DNA of 64,000 nucleotides. Origin: Streptomyces orinoci (GTDB taxonomy: Bacteria; Actinomycetota; Actinomycetes; Streptomycetales; Streptomycetaceae). Position numbers and translations under genes: made by a program. Location of the stretch: NCBI RefSeq assembly GCF_003121295.1, contig NZ_PHNC01000029.1, forward strand, positions 744,001 through 808,000, given 5' to 3'. Shown here one piece after another: positions 40,987 to 49,253 of this stretch (positions are counted from its first letter, which is position 1; each line of letters starts with the position of its first letter). The notes below the pieces were generated by a model. The model saw only the letters and a program-made list of their open reading frames with translations, did no database searches and was not told the origin of the DNA.

Positions 40987-41667
40987 TCAGCGCTTGCCGG
41001 TGTCGTTGCCGTCGGCCGCGTTGCCGCGGCGGCGGTGCCAGATCAGCCCGCCGGCGATCAGCACTCCGGTGCCGCCGACGATCAGTCCGGGCATGCCGGG
41101 GGCGTCATCGGGGGCCATCCGCGCGGCGCCGCCACCGCCGGCCGGTTCCGGGGCCACCGGCATCCGGCCCTCATGACGCTCGTGCTCCCCCTCGGAGAAG
41201 TCGTCCTCGCGGCTGTCCTCCCGACCGCCGTCCTCGCGGCCGTCCTCCCGGGCGTCCTCGCGGCCGGGCGGCGCCGGGTAGGAGTCAGGTTCATGGTGAT
41301 GCCGGTCCCGGCCGTCGTGTTCGACCACGGTGAGCTCGCCCCGGGCCACCCCGTCGTGTCCGTCGCAGTCGATCCGCACCGGATAGCTGCCGGGCCGCAC
41401 ATCGGAGCGGACGGTGGCGTCGGCGACATGCCCGATGGCGTCCCGGGCCAGCGGGGCCCGGGCCACCAGGGCCTCGGAGACGGCGGTGGCCCGCTCCCCC
41501 ATACAGCCGGACACCCGGATCTTCACCTCGGAGCCCGGCCGGCTGGCGACGGGATAGAAGTCCACGGCGCCCACCCGGATATACGGCTCGTCCAGTGCGT
41601 GGGCGGGTACGGCGCCGAAGGCCAGGAGCGTCAGGGCGCCGCACAGGGCGGAACGGACTGAGAGCAT
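40987..41667 (-). CDS. Secreted membrane-anchored protein with acidic RED repeats
   Basis: A 226-residue exported protein. The signal peptide (ALCGALTLLAFGAVPAHA) precedes a small beta-type domain with two cysteines (VSGCMGERATAV, VRIDCDGHDG). A charged linker contains repeated REDAREDGRED-type units, then a glycine-rich stretch and a C-terminal helix (MPGLIVGGTGVLIAGGLIWHRRR). There is no LPxTG or LAxTG motif before the helix. It is upstream of, and probably co-transcribed with, the class F sortase. It could be a structural cell-surface stalk; function is unknown. Confidence 0.8.
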   Translation of the reverse strand: MLSVRSALCGALTLLAFGAVPAHALDEPYIRVGAVDFYPVASRPGSEVKIRVSGCMGERATAVSEALVARAPLARDAIGHVADATVRSDVRPGSYPVRIDCDGHDGVARGELTVVEHDGRDRHHHEPDSYPAPPGREDAREDGREDGGREDSREDDFSEGEHERHEGRMPVAPEPAGGGGAARMAPDDAPGMPGLIVGGTGVLIAGGLIWHRRRGNAADGNDTGKR

Positions 41668-41771
41668 GGCGAACCTCCTGATTCAGAGGTTCACCCGGCG
41701 GAGCGGTGCACCGCATCCGCTCCGCTACCGGGTTACTCCATTCAGTGACCGTACGCGCGCTCCGGCGGCCC

Positions 41772-42551
41772 TCAGACCAGCTCGACCAGATCGGCGATGG
41801 AGTCCACGACCCGGGACGGCCGGAAGGGATAGCGGTCGATCTGGTGGCGGCCGGTCAGCCCGGTGAGCACCAGGAAGGTCTCCATCCCGGCTTCCAGTCC
41901 GGCCAGCACATCGGTGTCCATCCGGTCACCGATCATGGCGCTGGTCTCGGAATGGGCGCCGATGGCGTTCAGCCCGGCCCGCATCATCAACGGATTGGGC
42001 TTGCCCACGAAGTAGGGCTCCCGGCCGGTGGCCTTGGTGATCAGGGCGGCCACCGAGCCGGTGGCGGGCAGGGCGCCCTCGGCGGAGGGCCCGGTCTCGT
42101 CGGGGTTGGTGGCGATGAACCGGGCGCCATTGTTGATCAGGCGGATGGCCTTGGTGAGGGCCTCGAAGGAGTAGGTGCGGGTCTCCCCCAGCACCACATA
42201 GTCCGGGTCGGCGTCGGTAAGGACATATCCGATGTCGTGCAGGGCGGTGGTCAGCCCCGCCTCGCCGATGACAAAGGCGGTGCCGCCGGGCCGCTGGTCG
42301 TCCAGGAACTGGGCGGTGGCCAGGGCGGAGGTCCAGATGTTGGCCACCGGAACGTCCAGCCCGATGCGGAGCAGCCGGGCCTGGAGGTCGCGGGGGGTGT
42401 AGATGGAGTTGTTGGTCAGCACCAGAAAGGGCTTGCCGGACTCCCGGAGCCGTTTGATGAAGGTGTCGGCACCCGGGACCGGGATTCCCTCGTGCATCAG
42501 CACACCGTCCATATCGGTGAGCCAGGATTCGATCGGCTTGCGCTCTGCCAC
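41772..42551 (-). CDS. HAD-IIA family phosphatase
   Basis: A 259-residue HAD hydrolase of the NagD/PNPase-like group. Motif I is WLTDMDGVLMHEG with the aspartate nucleophile, motif II FLVLTNNSIYTPRDL, motif III the lysine in YFVGKPNPLMM and motif IV AMIGDRMDTDVLAGLEAG. Substrates in this group are small phosphomonoesters such as nucleotides, phosphoglycolate or aminosugar phosphates. GTG 42551 has GGAG seven bases upstream. It stands at the edge of the decayed region that begins at about 42600. Confidence 0.92.
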   Translation of the reverse strand: MAERKPIESWLTDMDGVLMHEGIPVPGADTFIKRLRESGKPFLVLTNNSIYTPRDLQARLLRIGLDVPVANIWTSALATAQFLDDQRPGGTAFVIGEAGLTTALHDIGYVLTDADPDYVVLGETRTYSFEALTKAIRLINNGARFIATNPDETGPSAEGALPATGSVAALITKATGREPYFVGKPNPLMMRAGLNAIGAHSETSAMIGDRMDTDVLAGLEAGMETFLVLTGLTGRHQIDRYPFRPSRVVDSIADLVELV

Positions 42552-42633
42552 TGCGTGACTCCAGGGGTGCCCGAGGGAGGGGATACGCCGGGACGGCACC
42601 ACTCGTGCGCCGCCCCGGTACTTCCCAGGGTAA

Positions 42634-42990
42634 TCAGCTCCCGGTGGCGGCTTTCCAGGCGCCGACGCAGGCGCCGGGGTTCTTGCCGATGCCGTTCCGC
42701 TGCGGTTCCGCCGGCGTTTGCGGTTCCGCTGCCGTTCCGGGGCCGTTCCGGGGGCGCCGGGACACCGCCACCCCGTGCGTGATCCTCGCCGGGGCGGTGT
42801 GGCTGCGATCGCCGTTGACGGGCGAGAGTTCCGCCCTGCCGGCCCTGGGCGCGAACTGGGCGGTGGCCGTGCAGTTCGCGGAGTTGAGGCCGTCGGCCCG
42901 GTAGACGGTGGTCTCCTTGGCACCGGCGGCGGCCGGTCCGTCGCGGGCGGTCAGGGTGGCGGGAGGACGATCGGGCCCAGGGCGGTGGTC
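42634..42990 (-). pseudogene. C-terminal remnant of an unknown, probably secreted protein
   Basis: On the minus strand an open frame without a start ends at a TGA at 42634. It reads ETTVYRADGLNSANCTATAQF, then SPVNGDRSHTAPARI, and closes NGIGKNPGACVGAWKAATGS. Two cysteines and the composition suggest an exported domain. A stop at 42991 cuts the frame, and no start lies between. I take it as the tail of a gene whose front has been lost. Confidence 0.5.
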
Positions 42991-43130
42991 TTACCCGACC
43001 CGGAGGAGCCCAGGAGGGCCATCACCTTGCCCGGCTCCACGTTGCGGTGCAGAGAGTCCGGCACCGCCTGGCTGCCGTGGGTGACGGCCGCCCCCTCGGA
43101 GCGGTGCCGGGCACCGGCTGCCCTCCGGGG
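42951..43130 (-). pseudogene. Remnant of an ABC transporter ATPase (Walker A region)
   Basis: In another minus-strand frame, DSLHRNVEPGKVMALLGSSGSGKTTALGP is plainly the Walker A region of an ABC ATPase, but the frame ends 15 codons later. No Q-loop, signature or Walker B motif is nearby in any frame. The upstream part is arginine/proline-rich nonsense. This and the neighbouring tail fragment point to a deletion scar. Confidence 0.65.
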
Positions 43131-43418
43131 TCCGTGCCAACTGAGCCGGCTTCTCGGGGAGTTCGGCGACCGGGGCCGTACCGGGTCGGCGCCCGGGGCG
43201 TGGCGGCGGCATGGGTGCCGGTGAGCACCCCGGCCGCCAGGCGGGGGCGTCACCCGGGAACCGCGATCCGCCGCACCCGTGCGCAGCGGTGCGGTGAGCG
43301 CCAGGCCGTCCCGGCCGAGTGCGGCCGGGATGGCGGCGCGGGCGAAGCCCCCGGCGCGCAGCCGCTCAGTGGCGGCGCGGGCAGCGGGCAGGCACCGGTG
43401 CGGAGTGGCCGTTCGCCG
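43131..43418. other. Gene-free degraded stretch
   Basis: No frame here has normal codon use, domain content or a ribosome site. It continues the decayed patch starting near 42600 and ends at the stop of the LAxTG protein gene. Confidence 0.5.
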
Positions 43419-44225
43419 TCAGCCGCGTGCCCCACGCCGCACCCTCCGGGTGCAGTATGGGCGCCGGGTTCCGGCCAGCAGGGCGGCGCCGCCGGTGATC
43501 AGGGCGAAGCCCAGCGCGGCCAGGATGAGCAGCAGGCGGCCGCGGCCGGTGCTGGCGAGCTCGGGCAACGGCTCCTCGGCGGAGCCGGAGCCGGGGGTGG
43601 GGGTGGGGGTGGGGGTGTCGGCGGCCGGCCCGGGCCGGCGCTCGGGTGTCCGGGAGGCGGCCGGAGCCGGCTGCTCGGCGGGCGGCCCCACGGTGAAGGT
43701 GTAGTCGCCGGACTGCCCCACCCAGGCCCCGTCGGCGCCGCGCCGCTGCACCGCCGTCACATTGGCGGTGACCGGCCCTCGCGCGGCCTGGCCGGTGAAG
43801 CCCAGCCGCAGCGGCACCACCACGGCGCCATGGGCGGGGACGGTGAAGCCGGGGAAGCCGGTCCCGTCCAGCACTCCGACGTTCTCCGCCTCCTCGGTCC
43901 GCTCGAAGCGCACCGGGCGCCAGTGGGCGGTGCCCCGGTCGTAGAAGTCCAGTTGGATCTGGTCCGGGCGCAGGGCGCGGCCCTGGTCGGCGAGCACCGC
44001 GACCGGGTGGACGGCCCGGCACTCGGCACCGGTGGCATTGCGCAGCTCCAACTGCCAGGTGTGCGGCGCCTCTCCGGGCTCATAGGCGGCCGGGCCGCCG
44101 GCCAGCCGGGAGGCGATGGGGAACTCGGAGCGGCCCGGTTCACCGCACCCCGGCTGGGCGCCGGCGGGCGGCGGAGCTGCCGGGGCGAGCAGAAATGCGG
44201 CGGCGGTGGCCAGGGCGAGGAGCAT
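43419..44225 (-). CDS. LAxTG-anchored cell-wall surface protein
   Basis: A 268-residue exported protein. It has an N-terminal signal (LLALATAAAFLLAPAAPPPAGA), an all-beta body (TWQLELRNATGAECRA, TVPAHGAVVVPLRLGF), a proline/threonine linker with PTPTPTP, then LPELASTG, a helix (LLLILAALGFALITGGAALLAG) and a basic tail. LASTG fits the LAxTG signal of actinobacterial class E sortases. The only sortase in the window is class F, so the matching enzyme is elsewhere. The body resembles domains that decorate Streptomyces wall proteins; ligand unknown. Confidence 0.85.
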   Translation of the reverse strand: MLLALATAAAFLLAPAAPPPAGAQPGCGEPGRSEFPIASRLAGGPAAYEPGEAPHTWQLELRNATGAECRAVHPVAVLADQGRALRPDQIQLDFYDRGTAHWRPVRFERTEEAENVGVLDGTGFPGFTVPAHGAVVVPLRLGFTGQAARGPVTANVTAVQRRGADGAWVGQSGDYTFTVGPPAEQPAPAASRTPERRPGPAADTPTPTPTPGSGSAEEPLPELASTGRGRLLLILAALGFALITGGAALLAGTRRPYCTRRVRRGARG

Positions 44226-44375
44226 GGGTCAGCCCTACCCGGCACGCGTGGCGGTCCCTCGACCGGCGGCGGTTTCCCGCCCGATGGGACCAGGCGGGAT
44301 GGGCCGATCGGGGGTCAGCCCGGGCTCGCGGAACCGGGGATCGGATTGCCACCCGGCTCCCCTTCGGGGCTCCCC

Positions 44376-45443
44376 TCACCCCCGGCCGAACACCGGTGCG
44401 AGCACCAGCTCCGCGGCCCCCTCGGCCACCGTCCGGGCTCCGGAGGGGCTGAGTCCGACCGGGACCGACTCGCCCACCGCCGCGCGTACCCCCTCCAGAT
44501 AGGCCCCCGGCTCCGCCAGCACCCGCTCGCCACCCAGCACCACCCGGTCGATGTCCAGCAACCGCACCAGATTGGCCGCGCCGACCCCCAGCAGCCGGGC
44601 CGCCTCCGCAGCATCCCGGGCACCCAGGCAGAGCGCCTCCAGGCAGCCTCGTCTCCCACAGCCGCATGGGGGCCCGTCAAGGCTCAGCACCTGGTGTCCG
44701 AACTCCCCCGCCCCCGTGCGCGGCCCCCGGTGCACCGCGCCGTCGAAGACCAGGCCGGCGCCGAGACCGGAGCCCAGGTGCAGATAGGCGAAGGAATCCG
44801 TCTGGCGCGGCCCGCGCAGCACCAGTCCCAGCGCGGCCGCGTTGGTGTCCTTGTCCACGACGACCGGCATGCCCAGGCGCCCGGCGAGTGCCTCGCGCAG
44901 CGGAAACCCCTCCCAGTGAGGGAAGCCGGTCACCGGGCCCAGCACCCCGGCCCGGTGGTCCAGCGGGCCCGGAGCGGCCACCCCCACGCCCAGGACCGAC
45001 CGGCCGGGCGCCGCCAGCGCCGTCACCTCGGCGGTCACCGTGTCCAGCACCGTCCCGGAGTCCGCGCCGAAGGACAGCGGAAGGGTGCGTTCGGCGACCA
45101 CCGCGCCGGTCAGATCCACCAGGGTGGTCCTCAGCACGGCACGGTCCAGATGCACCCCGACCGCATGGGCTCCCTCCGGGACCAGCCGCAGCACCGTGGC
45201 CGGCTTTCCGCCGGTGGAGGCGCGCCGCCCCGCCTCGGTGACCAGGCCGGCCTCCCGCAGCCGGGCGGTGATCTTGCTGACCGCCTGGGGGGTCAGCCGG
45301 GTACCCCGGGCCAGCTCCGCACGGCTGGCCCCGGCCTCACCGGCGTCCCGCAGCAGCCCCAGCACCACCTGGCCGTTGTGGTCCCGCAGGGCGGCCAGGT
45401 TGGCCCCATGCCCCTCTTCCGCGCCGGCGCGATTCCTCTTCAC
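44376..45443 (-). CDS. ROK-family transcriptional repressor
   Basis: A 355-residue regulator. The N-terminal winged helix (ALRDHNGQVVLGLLRDAGEAGASRAELARGTRLTPQAVSKITARL) is joined to a ROK sugar-kinase-like domain. DTNAAALG and HLGSGLGAGLVFDG form the sugar site, and the zinc motif CGCGRRGCLEAL is intact. The phosphate loop near the domain start (AVGVHLDRAVLRTTLVDL) lacks the usual DxGGT, so kinase activity is unlikely. The start at GTG 45443 lies 58 bases from the divergent oxidoreductase gene, with a dyad between them. Confidence 0.9.
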   Translation of the reverse strand: MKRNRAGAEEGHGANLAALRDHNGQVVLGLLRDAGEAGASRAELARGTRLTPQAVSKITARLREAGLVTEAGRRASTGGKPATVLRLVPEGAHAVGVHLDRAVLRTTLVDLTGAVVAERTLPLSFGADSGTVLDTVTAEVTALAAPGRSVLGVGVAAPGPLDHRAGVLGPVTGFPHWEGFPLREALAGRLGMPVVVDKDTNAAALGLVLRGPRQTDSFAYLHLGSGLGAGLVFDGAVHRGPRTGAGEFGHQVLSLDGPPCGCGRRGCLEALCLGARDAAEAARLLGVGAANLVRLLDIDRVVLGGERVLAEPGAYLEGVRAAVGESVPVGLSPSGARTVAEGAAELVLAPVFGRG

Positions 45444-45471
45444 CCGCCCATTCTCAGCACCCCGCTTGCGC

Positions 45472-45492
45472 TTTTGCAACGCCGTTGTCAAA
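45472..45492. promoter_or_regulatory. Predicted ROK operator between divergent genes
   Basis: TTTTGCAACG-C-CGTTGTCAAA is a 21-base dyad with eight of ten arm positions paired. It is an AT-rich island centred in the 58-base gap between the ROK gene and the oxidoreductase gene. ROK repressors bind such dyads and are released by sugars. Confidence 0.55.
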
Positions 45493-45501
45493 GTGGCTCC
45501 C

Positions 45502-46641
45502 ATGGATGGCATGGACGACATGGACCGCACCGACCACACCGACCGCACCGCCGCCGAGGGCACCCCCGGCGCCCCGCTGCGCGTCGGGCTCATCGGCTAT
45601 GGCGTAGCAGGCTCCTTCTTCCACGCCCCGCTGATCGCCGCCACCGAGGACCTGGTGCTGGACACGGTCGTCACCGCCAACCCCGAGCGGCAGCGGCAGG
45701 TGCTGGCCGAGCATCCCGGGGCCCGGACGGCGGAGGACGCCGAGGCGCTCTTCGCCCGCGCCGGGGAACTGGATCTGGTCGTCGTCGCCTCCCCCAACCG
45801 CACCCATGTACCGCTCGCCCGGCAGGCCCTGGAGTGCGGACTGCCGGTGGTCGTGGACAAGCCGCTGGCGGCGACGGCCGCCGAGGCCGAGCAGCTGGCC
45901 GTACTCGCCGACGCCCGGGGCCTGTTGCTCAGCCCCTTCCAGAACCGCCGCTGGGACGCGGACTTCCTCACCCTCCGCAGTCTGCTCGCCGAGGGCACCC
46001 TGGGCCGGGTGCAGCGCTTCGAGTCCCGCTTCGAGCGCTGGCGGCCGCACCCCAAGGGAGGGTGGCGCGAGTCCGGTGACCCCGCCGAACTGGGCGGCCT
46101 GCTCTATGACTTGGGCAGTCACCTGGTGGACCAGGCGCTCACCCTCTTCGGCCCGGTCAGCTCGGTGTACGCCGAGGCCGATATGCGCCGGCCGGGCGCC
46201 GAGGCGGACGACGACACCTTTGTCGCCCTCACCCACGCCAATGGCGTCCGCTCCCATCTCTGGATGAGCGCCACCACGGCCCAACTCGGCCCGCGCTTCC
46301 GGGTACTGGGCAGTGACGCGGGCTATGTGAAGTACGGCCTGGACCCACAGGAGGCCGCGCTCCGCGAGGGCCTTCGGCCGGGAGACGGCCCGCACGCCTG
46401 GGGCACCGAGCCCAGGTCGTCCTGGGGGCGGCTGGGCGCCGGGGAATCCCCGCTCACCGGCGGCGGGGAGCCGGTGCCGACGCTGCCGGGCGACTATCCC
46501 GCCTACTACTCGGCCATCGCCCGGGCGCTGCGCACGGATGGGCGGCCGCCGGTCACCGCACTGGAGGCCGCGGCGGCGCTGCGCGTTCTGGAGGCCGCCC
46601 GCATGTCCGCCGCGGAGGGGCGCGCCGTTTCCCTCGACTGA
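45502..46641 (+). CDS. Gfo/Idh/MocA-family NAD(P)-dependent oxidoreductase
   Basis: A 379-residue enzyme with a Rossmann domain at residues about 25-145 (RVGLIGYGVAGSFFHAPLI, VVVASPNRTHVPLARQAL) and the MocA motif VVDKPLAATAAEA. The C-terminal dimer domain carries GGLLYDLGSHLVDQAL with the conserved histidine. It likely oxidises a sugar or inositol derivative; its specificity may be sensed by the divergent ROK repressor. ATG 45502 begins an odd Asp/Met/Thr-rich leader (MDGMDDMDRTDHTDRT), so the true start might be later. The ribosome site is weak. Confidence 0.88.
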   Translation: MDGMDDMDRTDHTDRTAAEGTPGAPLRVGLIGYGVAGSFFHAPLIAATEDLVLDTVVTANPERQRQVLAEHPGARTAEDAEALFARAGELDLVVVASPNRTHVPLARQALECGLPVVVDKPLAATAAEAEQLAVLADARGLLLSPFQNRRWDADFLTLRSLLAEGTLGRVQRFESRFERWRPHPKGGWRESGDPAELGGLLYDLGSHLVDQALTLFGPVSSVYAEADMRRPGAEADDDTFVALTHANGVRSHLWMSATTAQLGPRFRVLGSDAGYVKYGLDPQEAALREGLRPGDGPHAWGTEPRSSWGRLGAGESPLTGGGEPVPTLPGDYPAYYSAIARALRTDGRPPVTALEAAAALRVLEAARMSAAEGRAVSLD

Positions 46642-46734
46642 GCGAAGCGGCTCAACTCGCCGGGTACGCAGGGCTATTGCGGTGCGGGCCGCGCGGTCGC
46701 ATTGCTCGCCGTTGCATTGCGGGTGATGCGTCAT

Positions 46735-46825
46735 GTGCGGGTTGACTGTGGCTGGTCGCGCAGTTCCCCGCGCCCCTGAAGGGGCGCGCGGCGGAGCCGC
46801 GTATCGGACAGCCGCCCCGCGCCCC
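46735..46825 (+). repeat. Dispersed GC-rich element between oxidoreductase and SRPBCC genes
   Basis: The core is at 46758-46777, preceded by GTGCGGGTTGACTGTGGCTGG. A second block follows, GCGGCGGAGCCGCGTATCG and CGCCCCGCGCCCCT, which is also present at 55098-55140. It is again between convergent genes. Confidence 0.9.
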
Positions 46826-47278
46826 TCATGGGTCCCCCAGCACCTCCCGCAGCCGGGTGGTCACCCCCGTCTTCCAGCCGCCGCCCATGATGGAACGGGC
46901 CCGCTGCTGAAGGGGGTTGCCCGGGTCGAAGCCCTCGTGGGCGAGGGACAGCCGGGTGCCCTTGCGCTCCGGGGCCAGGGTCCAGGTGATGGTCCAGTCG
47001 GCGCCGCCGGCGGCCTCGGGGTCGGCGTCCCGCCAGCGGAGCTTGAGCATCCGCTCCTGCTCGAAGGCCAGGACCTCCGCCTGGATCACCCCGGAGAACC
47101 CGGTGGCGGGCATCGGCATGGCGCGCATGGTGTACCGGTGCCCCGCCGCCAGCCGGAAGTCGCCGGGCATCAGCCACCGGGCCAGCAGTTCCGGTTCGGT
47201 CAGGGCCCGCCAGACCTGGGCGGGCGGATACGGCAGGAACTCCTCCAGACGGACGGCCGTCAGGTCGTCAGCGCTCAT
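46826..47278 (-). CDS. SRPBCC/AHSA1-like lipid-binding-fold protein
   Basis: A 150-residue START-like protein. YPPAQVWRALTEPELLARWLMPGDF at the N-terminus and GFDPGNPLQQRARSIMGGGWKTGVTTRL at the C-terminal helix are typical of the AHSA1 (activator of Hsp90 homologue) group, often called SRPBCC. The cavity ligand is unknown. It starts inside the stop of the CBS gene (ATGA), so both are made from one transcript. Confidence 0.88.
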   Translation of the reverse strand: MSADDLTAVRLEEFLPYPPAQVWRALTEPELLARWLMPGDFRLAAGHRYTMRAMPMPATGFSGVIQAEVLAFEQERMLKLRWRDADPEAAGGADWTITWTLAPERKGTRLSLAHEGFDPGNPLQQRARSIMGGGWKTGVTTRLREVLGDP

Positions 47279-47730
47279 GCGGGGGAGGACGAGGAGCGGT
47301 GCGGGATGAAGACCTTGCTGACGAACTCCGCCAGCTGGTCGTCGCTCACATTGCGGGCCAGGTCCGACTCGCTGATCAGACCGACCAGTTGACGGTTTTC
47401 ATCGATCACCGGGAGCCGCTTGATCTGGTACTGCTCCATGACATCCAGCACGTCCCGGACATCCGCCCCGGCGTCGATCCATCGCACCTCGCCCCGCAGT
47501 TCGCCCGCGGTGACCCCGGAGACGTCGCGGCCCTCGGCGCAGCACTTGGTCACGATGTCGCGGTCGGTGATCATTCCCTTGAGCTTGTTGTCATCGCCGC
47601 AGATGGGCACGGCGCCCACATCCAGCTCGCGCATCATCCGGGCGGCATCCTGGAGCGTCTGGTGTTCGCCGACGCACTGCACCGGGTGGTGCATGATGTC
47701 GCGGGCCTTGAGGTTTTGGTTTCCAGCCAT
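47275..47730 (-). CDS. Tandem CBS-domain protein
   Basis: A 151-residue protein made of two CBS motifs. The first runs ARDIMHHPVQCVGEHQTLQDAARMMRELDVGAVPI to KGMITDRDIVTKC, the second VRWIDAGADVRDVLDVMEQYQIKRLPV to LVGLISESDLARNV. Stand-alone CBS pairs bind adenine nucleotides and signal energy or stress state. ATG 47730 follows AAAGGA at a longish spacing. It lies upstream of, and overlaps, the SRPBCC gene. Confidence 0.92.
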   Translation of the reverse strand: MAGNQNLKARDIMHHPVQCVGEHQTLQDAARMMRELDVGAVPICGDDNKLKGMITDRDIVTKCCAEGRDVSGVTAGELRGEVRWIDAGADVRDVLDVMEQYQIKRLPVIDENRQLVGLISESDLARNVSDDQLAEFVSKVFIPHRSSSSPA

Positions 47731-47823
47731 GATCGGCACGTCCTTTTGCTCGCAAATATCTGTGCCTGCCCTTCGATCACAACACGGAGTCCAGGGCCGC
47801 GCCACCGCGCGGGAGGGCCGTTC

Positions 47824-48228
47824 TCAGCCCGGCCTGGAGCGGTAGAGGACGGCCAGCGCGACGCCCGAACCCACCGCCACCAGTGCCGCCCCCAGCAGCA
47901 TGTCGCTGCTCATCGGAGGGCCGCTGCGGGCCGGTTCATGGCCGTCACCGGCGACCGGGAGGGCGGAGACCGGGGCGACGGTGATGGGCTGCTGCGCCGC
48001 CCGGGCCAGCGGGTCCCCGGTCGGCCCGGCGGACCAGGGTACGTCCGCCTGCCCGCCGTTGCGGCCGTTGTCGGGCGCGGCCACCGGCCGGCCGGAACCG
48101 GGCACCATAAAGGCGAAGAGCAGCAGCGCGCCCAGCACCGTGGTCAGCGCGACCAGGGTCAGCGCGGTGAGGGCCGCCCTGGTGGTGGAGGGGATCTGAC
48201 GGTGACGCCCAGGCGAGGGGTAGCGCAT
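47824..48228 (-). CDS. Two-helix membrane protein, hypothetical
   Basis: A 134-residue protein. The first helix is RAALTALTLVALTTVLGALLLFAFMV and the second MLLGAALVAVGSGVALAVLY. Between them lies an exported, proline/glycine-rich loop of about 60 residues. The start is uncertain: ATG 48228 (MRYPSPGRH) and ATG 48246 both lack a clear ribosome site. No family is recognised. It stands alone between the CBS and FAH genes. Confidence 0.6.
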   Translation of the reverse strand: MRYPSPGRHRQIPSTTRAALTALTLVALTTVLGALLLFAFMVPGSGRPVAAPDNGRNGGQADVPWSAGPTGDPLARAAQQPITVAPVSALPVAGDGHEPARSGPPMSSDMLLGAALVAVGSGVALAVLYRSRPG

Positions 48229-48305
48229 GAATGACGATAAGCACATAAGGCGGACAGGCGGTCGTCAGCACACGCGACGGGTCCCCCGAACGCACCCGGG
48301 AGCGG

Positions 48306-49163
48306 TCAGGCGTCCTTGAGCCGCTGCCGCTGCCGCCCCAGCCCATCGATCTCGATCTCCACCAGATCCCCGGCACGCAGATACGGCTTGGGGTCCGGAC
48401 GCCCCAGGGCAACCCCGGCCGGGGTGCCGGTGTTGATCACATCGCCGGGGTACAGGGTCATAAACCGGCTGATATAGGCGACCAGTTGGCCCACCGGGAA
48501 GATCTGGTCGGCGGTGCTGCCGTCCTGCATCAGCCGGCCGTTTACCCAGGTCCGGATCCGCAGCGCCTGTGGGTCCGGGACCTCGTCGGCGGTCACCAGC
48601 CAGGGGCCCAGCGGATTGAAGGTCTCGCAGTTCTTGCCCTTGTCCCACTGCCCGCCGCGCTCCAACTGGAAGGCGCGCTCGGAGACATCGTTGGCCACGG
48701 TATAGCCGGCGACCGCCGCCAGGCCCTCCTCCTCGCTGCGGGCATGGCGCAGGGTACGGCCGATGACCACCGCCAGCTCCGCCTCCCAGTCGGTCCTGGT
48801 GCTCCCGCGCGGCACCAGCACGGTGTCCTCGGGGCCGGTGACAGTGTCCGGAGCCTTGAGGAAGAGGACCGGCTCCATGGGCATCCGGGCGCCGATCTCC
48901 CGGACATGGGAGCGGTAGTTGAGGCCCACGCACACGATCTTCCCGGGCCTCGCCAGGGGCGGGCCGGTCCGCAGGCCGCGGCCGTCCAGCTCGGTGAGCA
49001 CCCGCGCCCCCGCCGCGGCCCGGACATAGGCCAGCGCGGCCTGGTCACCGAGGAAGGCACCATCGATATCGGAGATCACGGCGGACAGGTCGCGCAGCGT
49101 CCCGTCCTCCTCCAGCAGCGCCGGGCGTTCCGCCCCCGCCGGGCCGACACGCAGTAGCTTCAT
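48306..49163 (-). CDS. Fumarylacetoacetate hydrolase family protein
   Basis: A 285-residue FAH-fold enzyme. GKIVCVGLNYRSHVREIG, PMEPVLFLKAPDTV, DWEAELAVVIGR with the metal-binding Glu, and YTVANDVSERAFQ are signatures; GDVINTGTPAGVALG closes the active site. Family members act on acylpyruvates, 2-hydroxyhepta-2,4-dienoates or oxaloacetate. No aromatic catabolism genes are close, so the substrate is open. Length is normal. Confidence 0.92.
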   Translation of the reverse strand: MKLLRVGPAGAERPALLEEDGTLRDLSAVISDIDGAFLGDQAALAYVRAAAGARVLTELDGRGLRTGPPLARPGKIVCVGLNYRSHVREIGARMPMEPVLFLKAPDTVTGPEDTVLVPRGSTRTDWEAELAVVIGRTLRHARSEEEGLAAVAGYTVANDVSERAFQLERGGQWDKGKNCETFNPLGPWLVTADEVPDPQALRIRTWVNGRLMQDGSTADQIFPVGQLVAYISRFMTLYPGDVINTGTPAGVALGRPDPKPYLRAGDLVEIEIDGLGRQRQRLKDA

Positions 49164-49253
49164 CGGTACAACTCCCCCTGGAACGCGGTCGGCTCCGACT
49201 GATCGTCCAAGATCGAACCGGACGCGGCAAGGGCCGTTTCGGTCTTCGGACGG

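Noticed and set aside
42605..42904. 99-residue plus-strand frame in the decayed region
   Set aside because: No ribosome site and no recognisable domain; the minus strand carries recognisable protein remnants instead.
43047..46079. 1010-residue open frame on the plus strand
   Set aside because: It runs across several well-supported genes of the other strand and is Gly/Arg/Pro-rich nonsense.
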